DNA from: Candidatus Nitrotoga fabula
GTDB lineage: Bacteria; Pseudomonadota; Gammaproteobacteria; Burkholderiales; Gallionellaceae
Direction: 5' to 3'
Length of the DNA stretch: 64,000 bases
Assembly: GCF_905221025.1 (NCBI RefSeq)
Contig: NZ_CAJNBL010000041.1
Coordinates: forward strand, 62,001 to 126,000
Shown here: piece by piece, positions 1 to 8,830 of the stretch
Layout: each line of letters starts with the position of its first letter
Position numbering within the stretch: position 1 is the stretch's first letter
Translations under genes and position numbers: made by a program
Notes under the pieces: model-generated
What the model was told of the DNA's origin: nothing
What the model saw: only the letters and a program-made list of their open reading frames with translations
Database searches by the model: none

Positions 1-1091
1 GCATGACCTACACCGAGGTGGCGGCAATGCTGGAAGATCCGCAGTGTGCCTCCGCGCAAAAATTTTCCTCCGTGCTGCCGCACGTTCGCCAGCTGCACAT
101 CTTGTTCCAAACGCTGTTGCAATCTCGCGAGAAACGCGGCGCAATCGATTTCGAGACGATTGAAACGCAAATGATGTTCAATGATCAGGGCAAGATCGAG
201 CGTATTGTTCCGGTGGTGCGCAATGATGCGCATCGCCTGATCGAGGAATGCATGCTGGCAGCTAATGTGTGCGCCGCCAGCCTTCTCCGTGAGCGCAAGC
301 ATGTTGCATTGTACCGTGTGCATGAAGGCCCTACCCCTGAGAAACTGGAGGCGGTGCGCGAGTTTTTCAGGGAATTCGGGCTGGAGCTTGGCGGGGGAGA
401 AAAGCCGGAGGCAGGGGATTATGCCAGGCTGTTGAAGCAGGTAAAGGGACGGCCCGATGCCGCGCTACTGCAGACCGTGATGCTGCGCTCATTGCGCCAA
501 GCGCGGTATTGCCCGGAAAATACGGGGCATTTCGGCCTTGGGTATGATGCCTATACGCATTTTACCTCGCCCATCCGGCGCTATCCCGATCTTCTGGTGC
601 ACCGTGCGATCAAGGCAGTGCTGAATAACAAAAAATATCGGCCCAGGGTGAAGTGGGATGAACTGGGTATGCACTGTTCCCTGACGGAACGGCGGGCAGA
701 TGACGCCACCCGGGATGTCGAGGCCTGGCTGAAATGCTTCTATATGCGGGATCATCTTGGCAGCTGTTTTGATGGCACCGTTTCGTCGGTAACCGGTTTT
801 GGCCTTTTTGTAATGCTGGATGAGCTTTACATCGAAGGGCTGGTGCACGTTTCGGAACTGGGCACGGATTATTTTCATTTCGATGCAGCCAAGCACCAGA
901 TGCTGGGCGAGCGCACTGGCAAGCGTTATCGGCTTGCGGACCGCGTGCGCGTCCAGGTGGTGAGAGTGGATATGGAGAGCACCAAAATCGATTTCGTGCT
1001 GGACGCGCCGGATGAAAAGGTGCCAGAGGTGTCCGATGTATGGGACGCGAAAAAGAAAAAGCCAAAGAAAGGCAAATCACGTAATGGCTGA
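1..1091 (+). CDS. rnr: Ribonuclease R, C-terminal part (cut by window start)
   Basis: 3'-5' exoribonuclease of the RNB family, which degrades structured RNA and takes part in rRNA/tmRNA quality control. The visible 362 residues hold the end of the RNB catalytic domain, including the conserved stretch [20 protein letters not shown] at about residues 180-199. An S1 RNA-binding domain follows (about 255-335), then a lysine-rich tail (KKKKPKKGK) typical of RNase R and not of RNase II. The true start lies before the window. The last 8 bases overlap the start of rlmB, and rnr-rlmB is a well-known gene pair, so the two are probably cotranscribed. Family assignment is secure. Confidence 0.95.
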   Translation, partial: MTYTEVAAMLEDPQCASAQKFSSVLPHVRQLHILFQTLLQSREKRGAIDFETIETQMMFNDQGKIERIVPVVRNDAHRLIEECMLAANVCAASLLRERKHVALYRVHEGPTPEKLEAVREFFREFGLELGGGEKPEAGDYARLLKQVKGRPDAALLQTVMLRSLRQARYCPENTGHFGLGYDAYTHFTSPIRRYPDLLVHRAIKAVLNNKKYRPRVKWDELGMHCSLTERRADDATRDVEAWLKCFYMRDHLGSCFDGTVSSVTGFGLFVMLDELYIEGLVHVSELGTDYFHFDAAKHQMLGERTGKRYRLADRVRVQVVRVDMESTKIDFVLDAPDEKVPEVSDVWDAKKKKPKKGKSRNG

Positions 1092-1821
1092 GACCCGAAT
1101 CATTCACGGTTTTCATGCCGTTACCGCGCGTATACGCCAGCAGGCGGAAAGCGTGCTGGAGCTTTACCTGGATACGCAGCGCCGCGACGCGCGCATTCGC
1201 GATCTGCTGAAGCTGGCGGAGGATCATCATGTGCGGGTAATTCCGGTGGATTCCAGGCGTCTTGACGGTCTGGCAGGAAACGTGTCTCATCAGGGAGTCG
1301 CCGCCCGGGTGAACGCTGCGCAGAGAGTGCGACACCTGGACGACGTACTGGATATCCTAAACGAGCCCGCGTTGCTGCTGGTTCTGGATGGTGTGCAGGA
1401 CCCGCATAACCTGGGTGCCTGCCTGCGCAGCGCGGATGCTTTTGGCGTCCATGCTGTAATTGCACCCAAGGATCGTGCCGTTGGCCTGAATGCCACGGTG
1501 GAAAAGGTTGCCTGTGGCGCTGCGGAAACGGTTCCATACATTACGGTTACCAACCTTGCGCGCACTCTGCGCGAACTGCAGGAACGCGAGATCTGGGTGG
1601 TGGGCGCGGATGGCGCGGCGAAAAAGGACCTTTACGGCTTCCGCCATGCTGGGGGATTGGCCTGGGTGTTGGGGGCGGAGGGGGAAGGCCTGCGCCGCCT
1701 TACCCGCGAGACCTGCGACGAGCTGGTACGCATCCCGATGCTGGGCAGTGTGGAAAGCCTGAATGTATCGGTCAGCGCAGGGATATGCATGTTCGAGTCG
1801 AGAAGGCAGCGCGCAGGGTAA
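1084..1821 (+). CDS. rlmB: 23S rRNA (guanosine-2'-O)-methyltransferase RlmB
   Basis: SpoU/TrmH-family methyltransferase that 2'-O-methylates G2251 of 23S rRNA. I place the start at ATG 1084 (245 aa, reading [13 protein letters not shown]), because the family begins with this I-x-G-x-H/N-A-V signature; an upstream in-frame start at 1012 lies inside rnr. The N-terminal part is the substrate-binding domain. The C-terminal half carries the SPOUT knot motifs: [21 protein letters not shown] near residues 99-119, VLGAEGEGL, and [13 protein letters not shown] near the end. It overlaps rnr by 8 bp and ends 27 bp from the convergent helicase gene. Confidence 0.95.
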   Translation: MAETRIIHGFHAVTARIRQQAESVLELYLDTQRRDARIRDLLKLAEDHHVRVIPVDSRRLDGLAGNVSHQGVAARVNAAQRVRHLDDVLDILNEPALLLVLDGVQDPHNLGACLRSADAFGVHAVIAPKDRAVGLNATVEKVACGAAETVPYITVTNLARTLRELQEREIWVVGADGAAKKDLYGFRHAGGLAWVLGAEGEGLRRLTRETCDELVRIPMLGSVESLNVSVSAGICMFESRRQRAG

Positions 1822-1848
1822 AACCGGGGCGGCGGCATGCATGACCGC

Positions 1849-3834
1849 TCAGCCCAGCATCGCCTTCAGCCGCGCCAGTTTCGCCATCCCTGCATCTTTG
1901 CTGACTTCGGGGGCTTTGCCTGCCTGAGAGATCCCCGTGTGAATGATTTCATCTGCTGGCAGCTCCTGCAGGAAGCGGCTGGGTTCACAAGCCTGCCATT
2001 CCTTCCCGTGTTTGCGCCGGGTACAATAACTGAGGTGCAGCGAGCGTTCTGCGCGGGTGATGCCGACATACATCAGCCGACGCTCTTCTTCAATCTGTTC
2101 CGGAAGCTCGCTCTGGCGGTGCGGCAGGATGCCTTCTTCCACCCCAATCATGAATACATGGCCAAACTCCAGACCTTTGGCGGCGTGCAGGGTGGACAGT
2201 GAAACCGCATCGGGTTCCTCTGTGCGCGATTCGAGCAGATTCATCAGGGCGATGGTCTGGGTCATTTCCAGCAGGGTCTTGCTGTCGGCTTCCGCTTTAC
2301 GTTTGATCCAGCCGACAAAATCGGCAACGTTCGCCCATTTGCTTTCCGCCTGACGCGGCTCATGGCTGTCGAAGAGCCATGCCTCGTAATCAATGGCAGC
2401 CATTAAATCCGTGATCACCGCTGCGCATTCTTCTTTCCCGGCGCGCGCTTCCATGCGGTGGATGAAATTGCAGAAGGTAAGCAGTTCCTCGTACTGTCGC
2501 GCAGGAATCTGGTGTGCCATGGCGGTTTCGAAAGCGGCCGCAAACAGGCTGATATTGCGGGTGCCGGCATAGCCCGCAAGTTTTTCCAGGGTCTGGTTGC
2601 CGATGCCGCGTTTGGGCGTGGTTATTGCGCGAATAAATGCCGGATCATCATCGGTATTGGCGATCAGGCGCAAATAGGCAGTCAGATCCTTGATTTCGGC
2701 GCGGTCAAAGAAAGAACTGCCTCCGCTGACGGTATACGGCACTTTCTGCAGGCGCAGCTGTTCTTCAAGGGGGCGCGAAAGATGGTTGCTGCGATACAGG
2801 ATCGCGTAGTCGGAATAGCGTGTGTTGTGCTCGAATTTGTGCGCCAGTAGGCGCATGACCACCGATTCGGCTTCACTTTCGTCGTCCCTGGCAGCAAAAA
2901 CGCGGATCGGGTCTCCCGGCCCGTGTTCACTCCACAGCCTTTTTTCGAATAGCTTGCTGTTGTTGCGTATTAGATGGTTGGCGCAGCTCAGGATGCGCTG
3001 CGAAGAACGGTAATTCTGTTCCAGCTTGATTACGCGCAGATTCGGGTGGTCGTTTTGCAAATTCTGCAGGTTCGCGGTGCTTGCCCCGCGCCAGGCATAG
3101 ATCGCCTGGTCGTCATCCCCCACTGCCGTGAGCGCCGCACGGCTCCCTGCCAGCAGGCGAGCCATCTGGTACTGGCATTCGTTGGTATCCTGGTATTCGT
3201 CGATCAGCAAGTAGCGGAATCGCTGCTGCCAGCGTTGCAGCGCTTCCGGAAAATTTTGGAACAGGGCCACCGGCAAGCGGATCAGGTCGTCGAAATCCAT
3301 CGCCTGATAGGCTCGCAGCGTTTCTTGGTAGCGTGTGTAGAGTAGCGCATTGCGCTGCTCTACTTCGGTCTCTGCAAGCTGGTTTGCCTGTTCCGGCAGG
3401 ATGAAGGAGGTTTTCCATCTGGACAGGGCTCCTTGCATGATGCGGATATCCTGCTTGTCTGGTGCGCCCAGTAGTTCGCTGATGATTTTTGCGGTGTCCG
3501 CGCTGTCGAAGACTGAAAACTGCTTTTTGTAGCCAAGCAGGCCCGATTCTTCTCGTAAAATCTGCATGCCCAGTGCGTGGAACGTACTGACGGTCAGCCC
3601 CTTGCTGCGTCCTGCCATTAGCCGGGATACGCGTTCGCGCATTTCATCTGCGGCTTTGTTGGTGAAAGTGATGGCCGCGATGTTGTGCGGCGCATAGCCA
3701 CACTGCTCGATCAGATAAGCCAGTTTATGGGTGATCACCCGCGTCTTGCCGCTACCTGCACCGGCCAGCACCAGGAGAGGGCCATCCAGATAGCGGACTG
3801 CTTCTCGTTGCGAGGAATTGAGTTTGCTCAGCAC
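1849..3834 (-). CDS. rep: ATP-dependent DNA helicase Rep (UvrD/Rep superfamily 1)
   Basis: 3'-5' DNA helicase that helps replication forks past bound proteins. The 661 aa contain the full superfamily-1 motif set: Walker A AGAGSGKT at about residue 24, AITFTNKAADEM (Ia), DEYQDTN (II), GDDDQAIYAWRGA (III), QNYRS (IV), STLHAAKGLEF (V) and VGITRAERSL (VI). Length and the N-terminal start MLSKLNSSQREAV fit Rep better than UvrD, which is longer. It is convergent with rlmB. The upstream stretch up to the tRNA-Leu fragment would hold its promoter. Confidence 0.9.
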   Translation of the reverse strand: MLSKLNSSQREAVRYLDGPLLVLAGAGSGKTRVITHKLAYLIEQCGYAPHNIAAITFTNKAADEMRERVSRLMAGRSKGLTVSTFHALGMQILREESGLLGYKKQFSVFDSADTAKIISELLGAPDKQDIRIMQGALSRWKTSFILPEQANQLAETEVEQRNALLYTRYQETLRAYQAMDFDDLIRLPVALFQNFPEALQRWQQRFRYLLIDEYQDTNECQYQMARLLAGSRAALTAVGDDDQAIYAWRGASTANLQNLQNDHPNLRVIKLEQNYRSSQRILSCANHLIRNNSKLFEKRLWSEHGPGDPIRVFAARDDESEAESVVMRLLAHKFEHNTRYSDYAILYRSNHLSRPLEEQLRLQKVPYTVSGGSSFFDRAEIKDLTAYLRLIANTDDDPAFIRAITTPKRGIGNQTLEKLAGYAGTRNISLFAAAFETAMAHQIPARQYEELLTFCNFIHRMEARAGKEECAAVITDLMAAIDYEAWLFDSHEPRQAESKWANVADFVGWIKRKAEADSKTLLEMTQTIALMNLLESRTEEPDAVSLSTLHAAKGLEFGHVFMIGVEEGILPHRQSELPEQIEEERRLMYVGITRAERSLHLSYCTRRKHGKEWQACEPSRFLQELPADEIIHTGISQAGKAPEVSKDAGMAKLARLKAMLG

Positions 3835-4048
3835 CGGAACCTTTCCTTGAAAATTTCACTTTTGCCGGTGGGGAATTGTAAAGAATACTGTATTCTGGTT
3901 CGGATTTCAGGGAAAAATTTGCGCATTCTAGTGTCAGGGATGCAAGTACAGGGAACCATGCCAGACCGGATATGGATGCAGGAATGACGTTGGAGAACAG
4001 CGAAACAGGCCTGTCTGCTATCTTCACATTCTGTTGAATGTATGTGGC
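3835..4048. other. Intergenic stretch between rep and the island border
   Basis: This 214-base stretch holds the probable promoter region of the leftward helicase gene. I see no convincing open reading frame or RNA gene in it. Its right end meets the truncated tRNA-Leu copy, so it should be ancestral chromosome outside the island. Confidence 0.5.
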
Positions 4049-4106
4049 TGGTGCCCGGGACCGGACTTGAACCGGTACAAAGATTTCTCCCCGGCGGATT
4101 TTGAGT
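4049..4106 (-). repeat. Truncated tRNA-Leu 3' end (att-like direct repeat)
   Basis: This 58-base stretch matches the 3' part of the intact tRNA-Leu at 8742-8799, including the encoded CCA, acceptor strand, T arm, variable region and part of the anticodon stem, with three mismatches. The similarity stops in the anticodon region, so it is not a functional tRNA. It is best read as the displaced end of the tRNA after integration (attL/attR). Confidence 0.85.
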
Positions 4107-4264
4107 TCTTGCAAAATCCCATTTATCCAGCTTTATTTGCTTTATGTAAGAACAATATATTTTTACTTATTGATTAGTTAATGTATTATTTAATCCGTTG
4201 TGGCTAGATGTTGTTTTATTAAATCTGCTTACATGAAACTAAAACCTGGTGTCCGGGCCTTGTC

Positions 4265-4500
4265 GTGAAACTGACCAAGACCCGCGTCGGAGCTTTACTT
4301 ACCCCGGTAACTGGTCAGGCATTTTACTGGGATTGGGAGGATGCGCCTAATGGTTTTGGTGTGCGGATAACCCCATCCGGGGCAGGAAGTTATATTTTGC
4401 AAAAACGGGTCGATGGCAAGTTGAAGCGATTACCCTTGGCGCACATGCGGATATAACCTGCGATCAAGCCAAATTAAAGGCTTCTGAGGAGGTTGTTTTA
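4265..4500 (+). pseudogene. Tyrosine integrase, N-terminal remnant
   Basis: The GTG-started frame encodes MKLTKTRVGALL and continues with GFGVRITPSGAGSYILQKRV, which is the N-terminal DUF4102 / arm-binding domain of P4-type tyrosine recombinases. The frame shifts at about 4433; in another frame the sequence goes on as TCDQAKLKASEEV, again integrase-like. Homology is lost after about 4500, so the core-binding and catalytic domains (R-H-R-Y) are gone. Only 160 bases separate it from the tRNA-Leu fragment, so it probably belonged to the element that made that repeat. Confidence 0.75.
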
Positions 4501-4519
4501 TTAAGCAGGGGCACAACCT

Positions 4520-4587
4520 CATATCAGCGTGTAAAATTTTCCAGATTAGGGGTGGAAACAGTGTTCAATAGTTTCCACGCTGATATG
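4520..4587. repeat. Nested inverted repeats downstream of the integrase remnant
   Basis: A perfect 12-bp inverted repeat (CATATCAGCGTG at 4520-4531, complement at 4576-4587) encloses a second perfect 8-bp repeat (GTGGAAAC at 4552-4559, GTTTCCAC at 4571-4578). The outer and inner right arms overlap by three bases, so the two pairings compete. It could be a transposon end, a recombinase site or a transcript fold. Confidence 0.45.
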
Positions 4588-4734
4588 TAACCATCCGGTA
4601 TTTTTGCCGGGGGTGTCAATCAGCGTTCAATATTTCCCACTTTTTCGATTTGCTAAGATTTGTTTTTCCGTTGCTTAAATCGGTAAGGATCGTTCTCTGT
4701 TTCCAGGATATCGCAGTGATGCGTTATATTAGCC

Positions 4735-4877
4735 AATTTGACTGTCAGATTGCCGCCATTGCCCGTGCACATCAGGCCGCTGTCGTTACGCGTAATATAT
4801 CAGACTTTGAAGGATGTGGAATTGAGGTGATTAATCCGTGGCTTCAATCCACCAGTAGGGAAAAAGAGGAAGCATAA
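4735..4877 (+). pseudogene. PIN-domain (VapC/FitB-like) toxin, C-terminal remnant
   Basis: The translation FDCQIAAIARAHQAAVVTRN followed by DFEGCGIEVINPW matches the C-terminal third of PIN-domain endoribonuclease toxins: D-x-x-I-A-A-x-A, then TRNxxDFxG, then NPW. The N-terminal half, with the first catalytic aspartate and glutamate, is absent, and the upstream part of the frame does not look like PIN sequence. No antitoxin is visible. It is a dead fragment within the island. Confidence 0.65.
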
Positions 4878-5004
4878 GTCTGTATTTGTTGATCGGTCAG
4901 TATTTATTGAGGAATATGCTGACTTGAATTCGGTTCGATTCTGGCTAATACCATTTCCAGCTCCGGGTACTGGGTTCGCACTTTTCCGTATTCGTTATCA
5001 GCGG

Positions 5005-5223
5005 TTAGAACGCGTTGATGAGAACGGGTTTGACACTGGTTGCCACCCCACCACCACTCTCGTGTGGCAGGCATTGCACACTACCACCATTACGTTCAGC
5101 ACTCTGCCTCACCAGTGCCAATCTCAGCCCGTAGCTACCATCTTGCTCGCTACTAGCCGCTGGCCGGTAGAACGGCTTGAAGATGCCAATACCACCAAGC
5201 CGTACTTCTATCCAATCGGATGC
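5005..5223 (-). pseudogene. Sensor histidine kinase, C-terminal ATPase remnant
   Basis: On the minus strand 72 residues read through to a stop at 5005-5007. They include IFKPFYRPAASSEQDGSYGL, then RLALVRQSAERNGGSVQC and SGGGVATSV. This is the F/G2-box end of a HATPase_c domain (normally F-x-P-F-xR ... G-x-GLGLALV ... GGxxx). The G2 box reads GLRLALV, so a conserved glycine is replaced by arginine. The H-box and N-box are missing upstream, where the efflux-pump gene now ends 12 bases away. I read it as a truncated, non-functional kinase gene. Confidence 0.65.
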
Positions 5224-5234
5224 TGAATTATGTT

Positions 5235-6767
5235 CTAGTTCTGTTCAGGACTTAAGACATTGTCGTGCCGCGACAATATCTGACCAGCCAGCGAGAGTCC
5301 CAGTGCAGAGACAATCAGAGCGGAAGCCATCCCGAAGGTGATTTTCATACCCATCTCGATATCTTGCGGTGATGCGATCGTAATATCGTTCGCTCCTGAA
5401 CCCAGAGCAAATATCATACCCATTACAGAGGCTCCGGTGATCAGTCCGAGATTGCGCGACAGACCCAGCAATCCCGACCCCACACCTCGTTGCTGTGCAG
5501 CCAGGTGTATCATGACTGCTGTGTTATTGGCTGCCTGAAATAACGCATAGCCTGTCGTCAGTATCACGAGCGGGAGGATGTAACCGAATACGCCCAATGC
5601 CACCGGCATCATGGACAAGAGCGCAGTGCCAATCGCCATGGCAATCAATCCGGTAATGATTATCTTGACCGACCCAAGTCGGTCAACCACGCGTCCTGCG
5701 GGAGCCCCTGCCAGGGCGGCCACAATTGGACCGGATGCCATAACCAAACCGATCTGGGCAGCATCCAGTGCCAAGACCCCGGAGAGATAAAAGGGTCCTA
5801 CCACCAGGGTGGCCATAACCACGGTTGTCACCAGAGTACTCATTGCAAATCCGGTCGTCAGTGCAGAATTGCGGAACATGGACAACCGAATCAAGGGGGA
5901 GGTGGATCTCATCTGGGATAGGATGAATAACCCCAAGCCAAGCCCCGTTGCCAAAAGCAGCGTCCAATTGATGGTGTTAAAGTGGCCGTGGCCCAGGGTC
6001 ATCGCGAGTGCATAGGCGATCAAGGTCAGGGATAACAGCAAGGTACCCATGGCGTCGAAGAGAGGCCTTTCCCTGGAAACTTGCAGGCAATCCGCGGGCA
6101 GGAAGCGGTAGGTCAGAGCCAAGGCTACAATGCCCAATGGGGCGTTGACCAGAAAGATCATTGGCCAGCCGTACCCGGCGATCAGCAAGCCGCCGAGCGA
6201 AGGACCCAGTGCGGTTCCAATTGCGGAAACGGTGCCGAGTATTCCCATGGCACTGCCGATTTTTTCCTTGGGGATGTTTTCGCCCACCAAAGCCATTGCA
6301 AGCGACATCATTAAGGCAGCACCCAACCCCTGCATCATCCGGGCAGCTATTAATAGTCCGAGGGTGGGTGCCAGGGCGCACAACACTGAAGCTATGGAGA
6401 ACATTGTGATGCCAATCTGGAGCATTTTCTTTCTTCCAAAAAGGTCGCCTATCCGTCCTGCGCTGACAATAAGAGTGGTGATGGCAAGCAGATAGGCCAG
6501 GACGACCCACTGGACTTGCTGGAAGGATGCGCTGAAGGTTTGGGCCAGCGTCGGCAGGCCGACGTTAGCGATACTGGATCCCAGGGACGACAGCAATGCT
6601 GCCAGGGAAAGGCTGGTCAGCGCCCAGCGAGCGGAGCCATTCTGCTTGGAGGACTCACAGTCGTTTTGAGTGGCAGGGTTGTGCATGATTTCTATCTTTG
6701 TGCTGGGGTTTTGGCAAGAACCAGAATTTCCGGGCATTGCTGTTGGTGGAGTTTTACATGTTGTCAT
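5235..6767 (-). CDS. DHA2-family (EmrB/QacA-like) MFS efflux transporter
   Basis: Inner-membrane proton-driven drug/toxicant exporter, 510 aa from ATG 6767; an AGGAA ribosome-binding site lies about 8 bases upstream, and an upstream in-frame start at 6890 would overlap the divergent regulator. About 14 hydrophobic segments are visible after a polar N-terminus of about 45 residues. Motif A reads GRIGDLFGRKK after TM2, and motif C-like sequence GTVSAIGTALGPSLGGLL lies in TM5, as in the 14-TM DHA2 group. It is divergent from a LysR-type gene with 121 bp between starts, which suggests control by that regulator. It is the only apparently intact cargo of the island together with its regulator. The substrate cannot be told from sequence. 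Confidence 0.85.
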   Translation of the reverse strand: MTTCKTPPTAMPGNSGSCQNPSTKIEIMHNPATQNDCESSKQNGSARWALTSLSLAALLSSLGSSIANVGLPTLAQTFSASFQQVQWVVLAYLLAITTLIVSAGRIGDLFGRKKMLQIGITMFSIASVLCALAPTLGLLIAARMMQGLGAALMMSLAMALVGENIPKEKIGSAMGILGTVSAIGTALGPSLGGLLIAGYGWPMIFLVNAPLGIVALALTYRFLPADCLQVSRERPLFDAMGTLLLSLTLIAYALAMTLGHGHFNTINWTLLLATGLGLGLFILSQMRSTSPLIRLSMFRNSALTTGFAMSTLVTTVVMATLVVGPFYLSGVLALDAAQIGLVMASGPIVAALAGAPAGRVVDRLGSVKIIITGLIAMAIGTALLSMMPVALGVFGYILPLVILTTGYALFQAANNTAVMIHLAAQQRGVGSGLLGLSRNLGLITGASVMGMIFALGSGANDITIASPQDIEMGMKITFGMASALIVSALGLSLAGQILSRHDNVLSPEQN

Positions 6768-6801
6768 TTTTAGGTTCCTGTCATCGGTGGTTGTCAAAAG
6801 T

Positions 6802-6817
6802 ATATGCGGTCGCATAT
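6802..6817. promoter_or_regulatory. Palindromic operator candidate between efflux pump and LysR regulator
   Basis: ATATGCG-GT-CGCATAT is a perfect 7+7 bp inverted repeat with a 2-bp centre, lying midway between the two divergent starts. A looser half-site pair (ATATG-ACGC-CATAT) follows at 6855-6868. LysR-type regulators usually bind such a dyad in the divergent promoter. No experimental support is available from the sequence. Confidence 0.5.
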
Positions 6818-6888
6818 CATTGCGGAAGACGCATGGTTTACATGTAATAAATGCATATGACGCCATATCAGCCGATGTTGCGATTACC

Positions 6889-7851
6889 ATGACCTCCAGC
6901 CAGAGCTACTCTATGCCCACACCAGATTTAAACTTGCTGATCACCCTGAATGTATTGCTGGACGAGGGCAACGTGGCTCGCGCAGCACGGAGATTGAAGC
7001 TGAGTCCATCCGCCATGAGCCGGGCGTTAGCACGATTGCGGGAGACGATGGGGGATCCGCTGCTGGTTAGAGCCGGACGGGGTCTCGTACTTACTCCACG
7101 GGCGCTTGAACTGCGTGAGTCAGTCGCCCGGTTATCGCAAGACGTTCAAGCGGTTTTAAGACCTGCAGAACAAATTGATCTCAAAAGGATTGTTCGAACC
7201 TTTACTCTGCGAACCAGTGATGGCTTTGTGGAGAATTTTGGAGCTGAACTCGTGGAGTGGGTTAGTCGGGATGCCCCCGGCATTCGACTGCGTTTTATGC
7301 AGAGAACAACCAGGGATAGTCTGGCTCTTCGTAACGGATCCGTCGATCTGGAAACAGGGGTGATCGGGGATGAAACCGGGCCGGAAGTGCGAGTCCGTGC
7401 ATTATTTAATGATCGGTTCATTGGCGTGGTGCGCATGGGACATCCATTGAGTGCAGGCGATATCACCGCTGTTGACTATGCAGCAGCCAGGCATGTTCTG
7501 ATGTCGCGTCGAGGTCTTGATAAGGGCCTTGTTGATGATGCGTTAAAAATTCTGGGTCTGGAGCGAAAGATTGTGGCGACGGTCGACGGCTTTGCCGCCG
7601 CCCTGGCGCTGACACGTTCAACAGATCTGGTGGCAGCCGTTCCCGAACGTCATACCGAAAACTTGAGAAAAGGCTTGTTTAGTTTTGCCCTACCTTTTCC
7701 AGCGCCTGAAATCAAGGTTTTGATGCTTTGGCACCCGCGGATGCATGGGGATCAAGCACATCGCTGGCTGCGAGAATGTATTCGGGAAATCTGTGGGCGT
7801 AAGGATGGCAAACAGCCCGATGCAGCAAATTGTATCCACGCCCCGAGTTAA
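6889..7851 (+). CDS. LysR-family transcriptional regulator
   Basis: A 320-aa regulator that probably controls the divergent efflux pump. The N-terminal winged helix-turn-helix is clear: DLNLLITLNVLLDEGNVARA, then ARRLKLSPSAMSRALARLRE and GDPLLVRAGRGLVLTPRA. The rest is a LysR substrate-binding domain. The frame is open upstream to 6670, but that would cover the divergent pump; ATG 6889 or ATG 6913 (MPTPDLN) is more likely, and no strong ribosome-binding site decides between them. The C-terminus looks complete. Effector unknown. Confidence 0.85.
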   Translation: MTSSQSYSMPTPDLNLLITLNVLLDEGNVARAARRLKLSPSAMSRALARLRETMGDPLLVRAGRGLVLTPRALELRESVARLSQDVQAVLRPAEQIDLKRIVRTFTLRTSDGFVENFGAELVEWVSRDAPGIRLRFMQRTTRDSLALRNGSVDLETGVIGDETGPEVRVRALFNDRFIGVVRMGHPLSAGDITAVDYAAARHVLMSRRGLDKGLVDDALKILGLERKIVATVDGFAAALALTRSTDLVAAVPERHTENLRKGLFSFALPFPAPEIKVLMLWHPRMHGDQAHRWLRECIREICGRKDGKQPDAANCIHAPS

Positions 7852-8201
7852 AGGCCGATCTGTTCTCTCTGATTTACCCACACCAACGGCGGATCCGCAG
7901 CCAGTTCCAGCAACGTGATATGGTCGGGCAACGTAGTATCATCCAGAATCGCGGCCAACATATAGGGTGCCTGCGGCACGATCTCACTGATCATCACAGG
8001 CTGACGCATCATAGTACCTAACTGGCCCAGCACCGCTGCTTCCAGTTCCGCTGTCGGCAACCTCGGCAGTTTGGATGCACCGGCATATTCCTTGGCATCC
8101 TGCTGCGGAATATAGTACCGGTATCCTCTGGACAGGGGTGCAAGCACAAAAATTCGTTTCCATTGCCGCTTGTTTTGATCATTCCCATATTTCTTTGGCA
8201 A
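7848..8201 (-). pseudogene. Phage-type serine recombinase, C-terminal remnant
   Basis: The minus-strand frame contains GYRYYIPQQDAKEYAGASKL followed by PRLPTAELEAAVLGQL. This resembles the region after the zinc-ribbon of large serine recombinases, where a YRYY segment is followed by an R-(I/L)-P-A-x-E-(L/I)-E helix. The catalytic N-terminal domain and the zinc-ribbon cysteines are absent. The frame overlaps the 3' end of the LysR gene by four bases. I consider it a fragment of a second mobile element within the island. Confidence 0.55.
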
Positions 8202-8293
8202 CCATGGAAACCTGTGATTACAGTTGTGCAGGGGGAGGGTGGGTCAAATCTCTATGCAGAGAAAAAATCCCATTTTTAAGAGGTAATCAGCAA

Positions 8294-8547
8294 ATGGCAG
8301 GGAAACCAGGCAGAAGCGGAGGATTCCGCATTAATTCAGGCGGAGCATGATCAGGAGCAGGCAGGCCAAGCAAGGCGGATGTTATATTGCCAGTCTAGAT
8401 GAAAGCGGGCACGCTGGATCTAAAATTTTTTTGTTGGCTGTTCTAAATAATCCTGATGTTGATTGCAAGTTGGGAATTAATGCGGCCCGGACTTTGCTGC
8501 CGTTCATGTACCCCAAGATCAGGGAGGCAGGGAAAAAGGAGGGATAA
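8294..8547 (+). pseudogene. Phage terminase small subunit-like remnant (frameshifted)
   Basis: The first piece starts at ATG 8294 and encodes MAGKPGRSGGFRINSGGA before a stop at 8348. This resembles the usual terminase small-subunit N-terminus (GRSGG-x-R-x-x-x-G). A second frame then carries FLLAVLNNPDVDCKLGINAA and LLPFMYPKIREAGKKEG up to 8547, resembling the conserved C-terminal helix of the same proteins. The middle is missing and the frame changes, so it is a remnant. It supports a prophage origin for this end of the island. Confidence 0.5.
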
Positions 8548-8741
8548 CAAAAAGCTGCTAAGCTGGCCAGCAAGGGCCGATTCTCCTCAAGCCCGCCGCC
8601 TGTTCTTTTACGGGCCGTAAAGAATGAGCCAAGAATGAGTGATTTAAGCCATATGTAAGCAATATATATTTAAAACTGCTTACATTAGATTTTTTCTTAC
8701 AAAAGTCTACACAGTAAAAATTATGTAACTTTTTGATTGAT

Positions 8742-8830
8742 TGGTGCCCGGGACCGGACTTGAACCGGTACAGAGATTTCTCCCCGACGGATTTTAAGTC
8801 CGTTGTGTCTACCAATTTCACCACCCGGGC
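8742..8830 (-). tRNA. tRNA-Leu (anticodon UAA)
   Basis: The reverse strand folds as an 89-nt class II tRNA with CCA encoded. The acceptor stem is GCCCGGG / CCCGGGC, the D arm contains TGGTAGACA, the anticodon stem is ACGGA/TCCGT around loop CTTAAAA (anticodon TAA), there is a long variable arm, and the T arm has GGTTCAAGTCC. The 3' end faces the island, as expected for an integration target. A truncated copy lies at 4049-4106. Confidence 0.95.

Larger units (their letters stand above)
4049..8830. mobile_element. Decayed genomic island integrated at tRNA-Leu(UAA)
   Basis: The region is bracketed by an intact tRNA-Leu at the right and, at the left, a 58-bp direct repeat of the tRNA 3' end (4049-4106 against 8742-8799, three mismatches). 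This is the classic footprint of an integrase that recombines in a tRNA 3' end. The content fits: an integrase N-terminus, PIN-toxin, sensor-kinase, serine-recombinase and terminase remnants, and one intact efflux/regulator pair. Pieces of both a tyrosine and a serine recombinase suggest more than one insertion. The integrase piece lies beside the truncated repeat and not beside the intact tRNA, so there has been rearrangement or a second element. The mismatches and broken genes indicate an old, immobile remnant. Confidence 0.75.

Noticed and set aside
4924-5226. 100-codon plus-strand frame
   Set aside because: The opposite strand encodes a recognisable histidine-kinase C-terminus over the same bases, which explains the open frame.
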